Shown in pieces: positions 31,375-40,550 of a DNA stretch of 64,000 nucleotides (positions are counted from its first letter, which is position 1; each line of letters begins with the position of its first letter). The translations under genes were made by a program, and so were the position numbers. The notes under the pieces were generated by a model. It was given only the letters and a program-made list of their open reading frames with translations. It was not told where the DNA came from and did not search any database. The DNA lies in contig NC_092577.1 in the NCBI RefSeq assembly GCF_037975245.1, forward strand, positions 25,231,398-25,295,397, read 5' to 3'. Source of the DNA: Apostichopus japonicus (taxonomy: Eukaryota; Echinodermata; Holothuroidea; Aspidochirotida; Stichopodidae).

Positions 31375-31818
31375 TTAAGTCGCTTGAGTTTTGCTTTTCT
31401 CCGCAGCTTTACAGATTTCAACTGCTTTCCCCAGGTCTAAGTCTTTCTTTGACAACAACGCTGCTCGAACCGAGTCTTGTCGAATTCCGACGACTATTCT
31501 ATCTTTGATGAGTTCGTTTGTCAGTGTTCCGAATTCACACGGCTTCGCTTTTGTTTTCAATTGCGTTAGGAATTGTTCAAAGGTTTCCTCTTCTCGTTGG
31601 TATGTGGTGTTAAACACATGTCTTTCAAACGTTATGTTCTTCTTTGGTGAGAAATGTTCTTCAAACTTTGTAACCAGGACGTTCAGGTCCTTCTTTCGTT
31701 TTCCGTTAATGTAAACGTATTGTAGACTTCTAAGGCTGCATCGCCTATCACGTGTAACAGGCCCGACGCAATACTGTTCAAACTTTTCAGAATTTCCATT
31801 GTTCTGCGACATTTCCAC
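31375..31818 (-). pseudogene. Gypsy-1 gag (capsid-like)
   Basis: The ATG at 31818 opens 147 codons with KRKKDLNVLVTKFEEHF, TYQREEETFEQFLTQLKTKA and RIVVGIRQDSVRAALL, the usual capsid-like helices of gypsy gag that build the intracellular particle. The expected region just upstream of KRKKD is partly scrambled. It ends in KSKTQAT and the next frame continues with the knuckles. It is a likely start because the LTR and primer site lie about 50 bp upstream. Confidence 0.8.
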
Positions 31819-31870
31819 TGAAAATGAAATTTTCAGGTCCGCGAAGACTTTCCATTTTGGGTGAAGTCGT

Positions 31871-31885
31871 CCACTTCTGACACCA
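31871..31885 (-). other. tRNA primer-binding site of gypsy-1 (tRNA-Leu type)
   Basis: Directly inside the 5' LTR the minus strand reads TGGTGTCAGAAGTGG, the reverse complement of a typical metazoan tRNA-Leu 3' end including CCA. It sets minus-strand DNA synthesis. The match is to 15 nt by my own knowledge of tRNA-Leu; a search would confirm. Confidence 0.8.
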
Positions 31886-32021
31886 CGTAATGATTACAAC
31901 TGATGCGAAGGATTGATTTATTATCTTTAGTTTATTCGGTTTCTATTTTTAGATGGCATGTATGGAGAGATAGCGCTGGTGAGGGCGCAAATACAAAACA
32001 ACATAAGACATACTCATTACA
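31886..32021 (-). repeat. 5' LTR of gypsy-1
   Basis: 136 bp, partner of 22465-22600. The inner end is CG where the partner has CA (on the minus strand), one of the 8 differences. Confidence 0.95.
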
Positions 32022-32026
32022 TTTAG
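32022..32026. repeat. Target-site duplication TTTAG, right, of gypsy-1
   Basis: Matches 22460-22464. Confidence 0.9.
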
Positions 32027-32700
32027 CACCTTCGTTCGTCTTTGACTGTAACTTGAAAGCGAGATCGATTGGTAGACGTGGCGATCGACCGAAAGAAAAT
32101 GGTAAGTACCCAGTGGTTTCATACTGGGAGCAGTTGTATACATGAATGACTTTGTTTAGGTGCTTCTTCCAGTCGCCTGTCTGGTCTTGTGGGAGTGTAC
32201 GCAACATGGAAAGAGGTGTTCTATTAAACCTTTCCACACCTGTCCATTGCATTGGGGGTTGTACGGTGTTGTGTGGGACTTCTGGATTCCATAGTACGTT
32301 TGTATCTCTTTCAGTAATCTGTTTTCAAATTCCCGGCCTTGGTCATGAAGTATTCTTTGAGGGAACCGAACTTGAGGGCATAGTTTCCGAACAGCTTTTC
32401 TGCAACCGTTGTTGATTTCTTCCTGGTGTGATATGCCTGCACAAATCGAGTGAAGTGGTCTGATATGACCAATATATATTGAAACCCACCCTTGCTCCTC
32501 TCCAGGTGTAGAAAGTCGACACTGACTAATTCAACAGATGTAGTGATGACTATTGGTACAAGTGGGGCTTTGGTGTTCCGGTTTGGTTGTCTTTGTTTCA
32601 AACAGCGGCAGACCTTGGTCACATAGTGTTCAATGTCTGCCTCCATGTGTGACCAATAAAATCAATAAAAGGTAGCCCATGTTGTCACGAAGAAACGATG
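32027..32700 (-). pseudogene. Gypsy-2 integrase core (right side of split)
   Basis: On the minus strand: CRCLKQRQPN at the end of the zinc domain, VELVSVDFLHLE with the first catalytic Asp, then after a frameshift near 32350 the second Asp (HDQGREFEN) and, after another shift near 32252, the Glu region (VERFNRT). The reading continues RSPRLPIDLAFKL and is cut at TTTAG by gypsy-1; the rest is at 22190-22459. All three acidic residues can be located, but in three frames. Confidence 0.85.
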
Positions 32701-33327
32701 TAGACAGCATTTCAACTATCGCTGACCTAGCCTCAGGAGATATTCCCCCTGAAAATGTTTTTTTACATCATGGTTTCCACCTGCAGGGGTAGACGAGACA
32801 AAGCATCGCCATCAGTGTTGTTGTAACCGGGTCTGTATAATACTGAAATGCTAGTCCGCCAGTTCAGATACCCATCGGTTTCCGGTTGCATTCAGTTTGG
32901 CCGATGCCAGGATGCATGTCATCGGCTTGTTTTCCGTGTAAACTGTAAAGGGGGGCATAGTATAAATAATCCCTGAACTGTTCCGTTATGGCCCATTTCA
33001 GCGCCAGAAGTTTACCACTATGAAGGCCGGATTTTATAAGCCGGAGCCATACCCAATAACTCTTAATCACGCCTCCTGTCGCTGGTATAGGATTTTATGA
33101 AGGCCGGATTTTATAAGCTGGAGCCATACCCAATACCTCTTCATCACGCCTCCTGTCGCTGGTATAGGACTGCACCAAGGCCATCCTGTGAAGCGTCTGT
33201 ATGTAGCACAAATGGTTGTCAGAAATCTGGGTACGCCATAACTGGTGTTTGCTGGTCCACTCAATCGGTGTTTTCGATGGTACTTGGTTAGAATTCTTAG
33301 GTCGGCCTCTTCCGGTCCTGGGCGCGA
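32701..33327 (-). pseudogene. Gypsy-2 RNase H region with 77 bp duplication
   Basis: The minus strand reads (in shifting frames) EWTSKHQ, ALVQSYTSDRR, then LLALKWAITEQFRDYLYY and SAKLNATGNRWVSELAD, the usual RNase H and connection region of this gypsy group. A 77 bp direct tandem duplication (about 33021-33169) shifts the frame. The left part (32701-32830) is the linker to integrase. Confidence 0.75.
33021..33169. repeat. 77 bp tandem duplication inside gypsy-2
   Basis: TGAAGGCCGGATTTTATAAG recurs at 33021 and 33098, and GCTGGTATAGGA ends both copies (33092 and 33169). Two units with few differences. 77 is not a multiple of 3. Confidence 0.9.
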
Positions 33328-33333
33328 CAACCT
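33328..33333. repeat. Possible target-site duplication CAACCT of Tx1-B copy B
   Basis: CAACCT also occurs at 35132-35137 on the other side of the element. Removing the element restores a continuous gypsy-2 reading (SKK then VVAPRTGR), which supports it. Confidence 0.6.
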
Positions 33334-35131
33334 AGCTTTTTACGTGCAAAGAAAACGGACACGGACCAAATGTCAACAGAACCAAAAACAATCTGTCCGT
33401 AAAACAAGCACGACAAAGAACCACCTGTAAAACAACCACCAAAAACCCAACAAACCCACAAACGGACCCAAAGGCCAACAGAAGCAACCAAGAAAAAACT
33501 ACGAACCGGCCCCAAAAAGCCAACTCCAAACCACAAACAGAAAAAAAAAACAAACCCATATTATGTAACGACCACACAACCCCCACACCCAACAACCAAC
33601 TTACTCCAAACCCCACCCGGGGAACGCCGTCCCGACAGCAGACGACAGGCCTTTTGGGGATACCCCTCAACCCATTGACATTAAGGGTGACGAGGGATAA
33701 GGTGTCTATCTACGATGTTTTGTTCCCAATACGGGTCTTTTCAGGCACCTAGCCGTGTTCCCCCTTTTCCTGCAAGCGAGCAGAGTTCTTAGCTCCTAGT
33801 CAACTTTGATCGAGTGGACCTCCCTGTCAGGAACAGCGGAAGCGACTGCGGGCAGAATGGAAGTGCCGCTCGAGTCAATGAGATGAGTGGCCTGTTTTGT
33901 CTCGTCAAACCAATCGGAAGACTCCTTAGCCACAACTACTAAGGCTGTAGTACAGTCCTCCATTGGCGAGTCAGAATCTGGGCCACTTAATGTCTCTTGG
34001 GCCGGTTGACTCGGGGCCAAACTAGTATCACCGATAGCGGGCGTAGCTACCGGTGAACCAGTACAAGCGGAATCCTGTTCCGAATGCCACTCCGCTAGTA
34101 CCATCTCCGCCGTTTTGTCCTGCTCTGCCTCAGTGGGCAGGCTGGCAGTCTCGGCAAGTTCGATAAGGGAAGAGGTCGGACACGAAAGGGGAACAAAGCC
34201 TCCACCAGGGCGCTAGTGTCGGACACTGGGGCGATGACAGGAGCATCAGGTGGTAAAGTGTCAGAGGCCGGGACGGGGACCGCTTCAACCACGCCCGTAG
34301 CCACTATCGCGGCGTATGAGCGGTCTGGGCATAAACGGGCCAGATGGCCTGTTTTCCCACACGAGTTACACACGATATCCCCTTTTCACTCGACCAGGGT
34401 ATGCCCAACCTGTAAACAGCGGCTACACCGCTTGTTCGGGCACAACCTGGCCTCATGCCCTTTCAGCCCACACCTCCAACAAGTGCGAGGCTGGCCCGGA
34501 TATGCAATGTGGGCCCTGTGCCCATTAGCCAACAAGGAAGAGGGGATATCGGACTTGAGTTCGATTCTAACTCGTCTAGTCCCGGTCTTGACACCTTTAC
34601 ATTCAAGGAATTCCGCCTCCTCGTAGCCGGTCGCTTTCCCAAAACGCCCCAGTGTCCGCACAACAACCTGTTCAGACATGTCCAGAGGGAGATGGAGGAC
34701 TGTCACCCACACCGAACTGTCATACGGGGTGAACTTCAGTCCCTCAACTCCCTCCAACACACGGACGCCTCGGACGCGGGCAGCCTCCGAGGTGAACCGA
34801 ACATCAAAAACATTCATACCCCGGAGAGGTTTACGCTGAAGCGCGTCAACCTCTCCAGGGACCTTTGAACCAACAGAACGCAAAACTGAAAAAAAAAATT
34901 GTCCGGGGACGACCTTAGCCTCCCCCGAAAAAAACTCAACAATACGATTTTGCTGTCACGGCGAGCCGCCATGACAGCTAGGGGTGTGGAAAGCCGCGCA
35001 CCTACCAAAAACAAAAACCACGCAACAAAGCCAAAACTACACTTAACAAACTACAAAGTGCGTGGTCAACGAAAAGTGGAGAGCAGCCGAAAACACGTCC
35101 GCACTCCACGATAAGCAAGCAAGCAAGCAAC
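33334..35131 (-). mobile_element. ORF1-only Tx1-like element (Tx1-B), copy B, near full length
   Basis: 1.8 kb on the minus strand. The 5' leader shares CGTGGAGTGC(A/G)GACGTGTTTT with full-length Tx1-A and the 3' end is GCACGTAAAAAG. It holds one ORF1 (frameshifted), a short stretch readable as VTLNVNGLRGIPKR (the start of an ORF2 endonuclease) and then directly the 3' UTR. ORF2 is otherwise absent, as in copy A. Inserted in gypsy-2 between RT and RNase H. Confidence 0.85.
33796..34883 (-). pseudogene. ORF1 of Tx1-B copy B, frameshifted
   Basis: The minus strand opens at 34883 (MRSVGSKVPGEVDAL) and is preceded by MAARRDSKIVLLSF (about 34976) in another frame. The three zinc knuckles are readable: CWRCGLKGHEARLC, CSRCLQVGHTL and CNSCGKTGHLARLC. 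The frame changes near 34386 and 34100, and a TAG ends it at 33796, earlier than in copy A. It binds RNA in intact relatives; here it is broken in at least three places. Confidence 0.8.
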
Positions 35132-35137
35132 CAACCT

Positions 35138-35443
35138 TCTTTGAATCGTTTGGTCCAGACAACAAGTCAAATAATGGCTTGGCTCGTTTGGAAGTCTCTC
35201 AAGTATCTACGGTGGTACCCGTTATACCAAGCATCTTTCTGAGGTCACCAACTGTGTGAGGGATCTTGGTCTTTAGGACCTGGAGAGTATCTGTATCTTT
35301 TGGATTTGCTTTGTAACCTCACTCCGACACCAACTTTCCCAAGAAACGCACCTCTCTCTGGGACAACTCACACTTGGATGACTTCAACTTGATTATATGC
35401 TGTTGGACCCGTTGTGAAATTTTACGAATGTGGTCTACGTGAG
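35138..35443 (-). pseudogene. Gypsy-2 reverse transcriptase remnant
   Basis: The minus strand reads HVDHIRKISQRVQQHIIKLK, SSKCELSQREVRFLGKLVSE, a stop, GYKANPKDTDTLQVLKTK, then KRAKPLFDLLSGPNDSKK, the thumb/connection part of a gypsy RT. The palm with the catalytic Asp pair would lie above 35443, but the sequence there is a plus-strand Tx1 fragment, and no gypsy-2 RT is visible beyond 36442. Stops and one frameshift. Confidence 0.85.
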
Positions 35444-36442
35444 GGACGAGAGGGCTGAGGTATATAAGAGCAGGCTGAAATCTTTTGCAACCGCTGGCTT
35501 TCGATCTTGGGGAAAGTCATCGTCATTAATCGTTTAATCGTTATTTTCGCCCGTCTTGTGGTACCCGGGCGCGGTGTACCCAATTCCGCGTCGCGTCCTG
35601 GGTGCGGTCGGAGAGAGGCATATTTTCATTCATTTGGTCAGGTGGTACAGAGCTTGGCAAGAGGGCGGTAATGTACGAAAAACCGGAGATGGGAGGGGGG
35701 GGGGTCAGGGATGGTTTATCTTGGAAGTAAACTGACCTTTCTGTTATTTAAGCAATTGTTTGTAGCGGGAACTCACCCAGGGTTGCCTTGTTCATATTTG
35801 GTACGTTTTGGGGGCGGGTTGCACTTGCGTCGAAGGTTCTCAGCGCTGTTTAGCAACACTGAACCGCATAGTAGTACTCCAAGCAGGGTGGTGCGTGTCA
35901 TTTGCTCATTGGCGATTGGGCAATGGACTGTCCCCAAGGACCGGCTGTGACAGCTTAGAGAGTACTGCTCATTTGTTTTGGCATTGTTTCTTTGTTTTAA
36001 GCTTGTGGGAGTGGTTTCAGACTTGGACCGCCCGTTCATGGTCGGTAGGACAGGGCTTTCTTTAATATGGGGTAGATCCTCCAGTTTGTTCTGTTGCTGT
36101 GTTGCATCGTATTATGTGTTTATGCTAGTTTGGAGGAATAGATCTGATATAGATTTTAGGGGGAAATTTGCCAGTTGGCAGGCAGTCCTGGAGGCGGTGA
36201 AGTGTGACATTCGCCCTCAGGTTGAAGGTGATTTTAGCCGTTTATCTGGGGCTGTCTTTTTTGGACGCTGGTGTGCTGGGTAGGGGTGTTTTGTTTCGCT
36301 GCGTGCTGGTCGCCCTTTTTTGGTTAGTTGAATGTTCCAGTGGATAGTTGGGGGTTTGTCTCAGCTGGTCGGTAGACGGACTTTTTTTGGGCTCGCTTCA
36401 CTTGGTTTGGTAGATTCCCGCAGGGCGGATCACGTAAAGAGT
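35444..36442 (+). mobile_element. Tx1-A-like fragment, 5' truncated with internal deletions
   Basis: It corresponds to about 26592-27866 of the full-length element: DERAEVYKSR-like start, then the RT thumb, YLGSKLTFLLFKQLFVAG, the Cys/His cluster (CDSLESTAHLFWHC), WRNR and the terminal CACGTAAAGAGT. Several hundred bases are missing inside, and a G10 run (35695-35704) replaces G6 of the full-length copy. No clear target duplication. Confidence 0.85.
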
Positions 36443-38134
36443 ACGCCGTGGAAAGAAAAGACGGAGTTCGTCGTGTGATCACAGGTGGTTGCTGCATTCA
36501 TGTTTGAATTATACTATTACCATAAGAAAAAAAAACGCAGTGCAAATAGTACACAAATAAGTAGCCATTGAGAAGCCGGAGGAAGAATTACCCGAAACTA
36601 ACACTTAAAAGACAAATTCGAACAAGCTGATGGATTCGATAATGATGGTCGGAGAGAATGACTAGGATAACGGCGAGATTGTAAATAGGTTGGTATGTGT
36701 TGTCCTCGGTAGATTTGGGGAGTTTGCAGTACTTTCAGGCCCTCTACACTCGATATTTTCTTGACGGTTCCACGCCCATCTTTCATTATTAGTGCATAAC
36801 TGTTACCGTCTTTGGTCCAGGCGTTACTGCCACTGGGGAGATCTGCAGTTGCCCGAAGTAATTATTGATTTTACCTACTGAGGTCGTCTTTGATGACTAT
36901 GCCAGTGTGTACGATTTGGAATGATCTGGTCCCTTGTACGGTATGCCATGTGTTGTACCGTCCTTCGAAGTTTTTCTTTGGCAAGTGCGCAAACAAGTGT
37001 CTTCATTAGTCCTTTTTTTAAATCCCAAAACCCGCAAACAGTTTCTCCTTCAATACTATTCCAATGAGTTTAATTTGTTCCTTAGAGTTCTTGTAGCTGA
37101 CCTGATATATTAGAGGGAACATTTGCTGTCACTGATTTGGTTTTTCAAGGGCTAGCTCCAAGTCATAAAATTTGCTGTTCTGGGAATATTATTTTCTTCT
37201 TCATTGCTTTTTCTACACATTCTGCCAGCACTTACTGGAAGTTTTGGTTACCAAATATTTCAGTCACAATTTCTTTTATGAGTACGGTGGCTTAATAGGG
37301 ACATAAGAGAGAAAAAAGGGCTTCCCAAATCTCTAAATTTAGGCCTTTTTTTAGTGGTTTCATTTACTTAAGAATGAGCACTGTACCAATACAGCATGGA
37401 CTGGAAACGTCCTATCCGAAGTTATTTCCATCTCGGACTTTGATACCCTGACATGCATGGCATTGTGTTGGTTGAAAGGCATTTAAAGCGATTTTGTAAG
37501 ACAAGTAGGACTTTTCCGAAGAATTAGGTTTCTCAACACTACAGATGTTTTGTTATTCTTATATAATGAAATGGAAGTTAGTGGCCAGCTTCATGTGTAC
37601 AGGTGGATGCATATAAGGTGTTCGAAGGAGTCTGAAGGAAAATTCTGAAGGAAAATTGTGTGAAAATTGTATACCTCGCGTAGACGTATACTCTACGTTT
37701 ATGTATTAAATTGTACGCGATAATACAGTACGCAACTTTCTACGAGGTGTGTACGCCGTGTCTACGCGGCTTAGGTCTACGTTTCAGTGCCCCTTGTATC
37801 AAGATGACTCGAAGATCCGGTATTATATTAACGTGATGGTTAATGATTTATTTACCGTCGGTTTAACAATAACGTAACGTTTTGGCTGTAGTTACATTAA
37901 AGTTGTATATCTCTAAACATTCTACAAGCTCTTGCTACATCCTTTCTCTTTGAAATAAACTGTTTAAATTTGTAACCGTCACTGAAGAAATGGAAAAAAA
38001 AAACTGTCTGTCTTATTTTCTGAAAAGTCTCAGAACTAATGAGCTAAGCGCTAAATGTCCACAAAACTAGTCTTTTCAACTTACTGTACAACAAACTCTT
38101 AGTTAATGTAAAATAAAACGAACAGAAATACATG
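36443..38134 (-). other. Unassigned region with a possible pol-tail relic
   Basis: Minus-strand pieces at 36598-36786 (KDGRGTVKKISSVEGLKVLQ) and about 36880-36960 (HTVQGTRSFQIVHTGIVIKD) resemble, weakly, the C-terminal tail of a retroelement integrase. Stops lie between them. The rest shows no gene. Confidence 0.25.
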
Positions 38135-39095
38135 CTAAACAGTAAAGGTATCAGTCAAGTAGCGGTTTGCCTTTACAAATCTACCAGTTGGAATGGTAGT
38201 CTGTCTGGCAACGGGTTGGTCGACCGTGCTTTGTCGTACTTCGTCATTGTAACTGTCAGTTGGTCCATCAGTTAGTAAGTCAGTAGGAGAGACTGTCTGT
38301 CGAGAGTCAGTCTGTCGTGTCCTACTGTTGTCCGGACTCGACTGCTGAAATCTGGGGTGTTCCACAACATCGTCGCCAACTTGTTGAGTATGATTGGTTG
38401 GACCTTGTGAGTCTGCAATGGGCACCTTCACCCTCCGGAGGTGTCTCCTGTTGCACCTTATCTGTGTCCCATCATCCCTTTCGACCAGGTATGATCGAAC
38501 TCCTAACTGCTTGGTGACAGTCCCTCTTTTCCAGTCTTTCTCGTAACCAAGTTGTGTTATCCTGACGGTGTCGCCTTTTTGCAGGGGTGTTAGTGGTTTG
38601 GCAGATTTTTCATAGTATTCTTTCTGCCGACTGTCATTATATTGTGGCTCCAGGAGTTGATGACTGGTTGGCAGTAGGGTTTTGGTGCGCCTACTGAAGA
38701 GTCTCTGGGCAGGGCTTGTGTTCATTCCCTGGGTTGGTGTATTTCGTAAATCCAGCATGGCTAAATATGGATCAGTCCCAGCTGCCTTAGCTTTTTTGAC
38801 CGCATTCTCCGATTGACCGTTACTTTGGGGGTAACCCGGAGACGGTTTTTTGTCATCAAACTCACATTGTTTCGCAAATCCATGAAACTCATCAGAACTG
38901 TACTGTGGTCCGTTGTCAGTGATCAGAATGTCTGGAATTTCGTGTCTGGAAAAAGGAGATTTCAACTTATGGATCACTGATCTGGATGTGGTGTTTTCCA
39001 GGTAGTCAAGTTCAGAAAATTTTGATGCATAGTCCACAGGGATTAGATAGTTATTTTCTTTGACCTGGAACAAGTCTGAAACTACCTTTCACCAG
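38135..39095 (-). pseudogene. Gypsy-3 integrase
   Basis: A minus-strand frame of 312 codons, preceded in another frame by VVSDLF. All three acidic residues are visible: Asp in SDLFQVK, Asp in ITDNGPQYSS and Glu in SNGQSENAVKK. It is followed by NTPTQGMNTSPAQRLFSRRT, the beta-barrel tail (GTVTKQLGVRSYLVERDDG) and a basic RCNRRHLRR. It ends in a Thr/Asp-rich tail. It would insert the cDNA. The long open frame suggests moderate age; only the N-terminal join is frameshifted. Confidence 0.85.
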
Positions 39096-39479
39096 GTCGG
39101 TCTGGGAATTCGTGTTGAATCAGTGGCTCCTTTTGCTGTTTGTATACAAATGTCTGGCACGCTTCACATGTGCTGACATAGTCTTTGATAGCAGCAGTCA
39201 TCCCTGCCCAAAACAAGCACTCTCTGGCTCTCCTTAAACATCCTTGTACTCCAATGTGAGACGAGTGAATGCACTTAATCATCTGCCTACTGAGCGATGT
39301 AGGGATAACAGCTCGTTGCCCTCGAAAGATGATTCCATCCTGTAGTGACATTTGAGCACGGAAATTGTAATAGCATGCTGCTTGGCCATGAAGAATTTAT
39401 CGCTAGATGATCGCTGTATGATATCTTTCAAGCTTTGCAGGGTCTCGTCTGAACTCGTGTGTTGCTTTATTTCATCCAA
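39082..39479 (-). pseudogene. Gypsy-3 integrase zinc-binding domain and linker
   Basis: Two overlapping minus frames: LQSLKDIIQRSSSDKFFMAK, then ISVLKCHYR, DGIIFRGQRAVIPTSL and the H2C2 finger HSSHIGVQGCLRRARECLFW ... CEACQTF. The frame changes at about 39350 and again before VVSDLF at 39095. In the order of the pol polyprotein it lies between RNase H and the integrase core. Confidence 0.8.
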
Positions 39480-39559
39480 TCTCTCTCTTTGGATATCGGT
39501 AAGAATGATACCATATCAATGGTCTCGATGTCATTCTGGGCTGTCTCGGGCAGGTAGGC

Positions 39560-39860
39560 GCGACTTAGGGTTTCAGACAGGAACATTTCTGTGCCTGGCG
39601 CATTCTTTGCAGACCGAAAATCACTGCAAGTAACTTCTTCTCTATCTGAGCATATCTGGTCTCTGTGTCAGTCAAGGCTCTGCTTGCATAAGCAACTGGC
39701 CTGCCTTCTTGTGTGATCTTTGCCCCCAATCAAGTTTGTGATGCATCTGATTGGAGGGTTAACTCTTTTGTCTGGTTGCTAGTACTGGAGAACTGGCTTC
39801 GCAGTGATAAGACTCTTGACCTTCTCTATGGCATTGTCATGTGTATCTAACCAGCACCAT
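39560..39860 (-). pseudogene. Gypsy-3 RNase H, frameshifted
   Basis: The minus strand can be read as KELTLQSDASQT, ITQEGRPVAYASRALTDTET and YAQIEKKLLAVIFGLQRMRQ in broken frames, matching the RNase H core. The second half (DHKPL region) is missing or scrambled near 39560-39600. A T9 run at 39862 may add to the frame damage. Confidence 0.7.
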
Positions 39861-39908
39861 GGTTTTTTTTTTTCAACGTGAGTTTCCTCAACGGTTCGCA
39901 GAGGTTAC

Positions 39909-40550
39909 TCAACTTAGGTAAAACTTGCTCAGGTAGTTTATAAATCCCAAAAATCTTTCGACACCCTTAATATCTGTCGGTTTTGGCATGTGAACCACAG
40001 CTCTCACCTTCTCTGGATGTGGCTTTAGACCTTCATTGGTAAGGAGATGACCAATGAATGGTACTTGATGGAGTTTAAGTTGCACCTTCTTTGGGTTTAA
40101 TTTCAAGTTTCTTTCTCTGCATCGGTCCATCAACTGGTTCAGTATGACGTTGTGATCCTTGGTGGCTTCCTCCAGGTTTTCACCTTCACCATAGACAAGT
40201 ATGTCATCGACTATTGATTTCACACCCGGCAATCCCTCAATTACCTGATCCTGCCTCCGTTGGTACTCCTCTGGTGCCGTGGAAATACCAAAAGGCATCC
40301 TCAGCCTTCTGTATCTGCCGAAAGGAGTGTTGAAAGTCGTAAGGTGGGAACTTTCTTCATAAGGTTCCACCTGCCAGGACCCATTTTTTGCATCGATTAC
40401 ACTGAAAATCTTTGCTCGTCCTAAATCTGGCAGAATTTCGTTCATGGTAAGGATTGGATAATTACTTCGGTGCAGGTTGTCATTAACATCTTTCGGATCA
40501 ATGCATATTCGGATCTTGCCGGGCGACAGTAACCAGGCTTGACACCCATG
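39909..40550 (-). pseudogene. Gypsy-3 reverse transcriptase
   Basis: Minus strand from about 40550: LLSPGKIRICIDPKDVNDNL, then from ATG 40445 MNEILPDLGRAKIFSVIDAK (motif A with Asp), FNTPFGRYRRLRMPFGISTA, the catalytic IVDDILVYG, KLNPKKVQLKLHQVPFIGHL and PTDIKGVERFLGFINYLSKF. Motifs A, B and C are intact over 178 codons. Upstream of 40550 no gag or protease is visible, and no LTRs were found, so this is a pol relic. Confidence 0.85.

Larger units (their letters stand above)
22465..32021 (-). mobile_element. Gypsy-1, Ty3/gypsy LTR retrotransposon, nested and inactive
   Basis: A minus-strand element bounded by 136 bp LTRs (22465-22600 and 31886-32021) starting TGTAATG and ending CATTACA, with a TTTAG duplication, a tRNA-Leu-type primer site and a polypurine tract. 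The order on the minus strand is gag, zinc knuckles, protease, RT, RNase H and integrase. About 4.1 kb remain after subtracting two Tx1 insertions. The LTRs differ at 8 positions. The protease active site, the RT motif A region and the integrase Glu region are damaged. It landed inside the integrase of gypsy-2. Confidence 0.95.
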
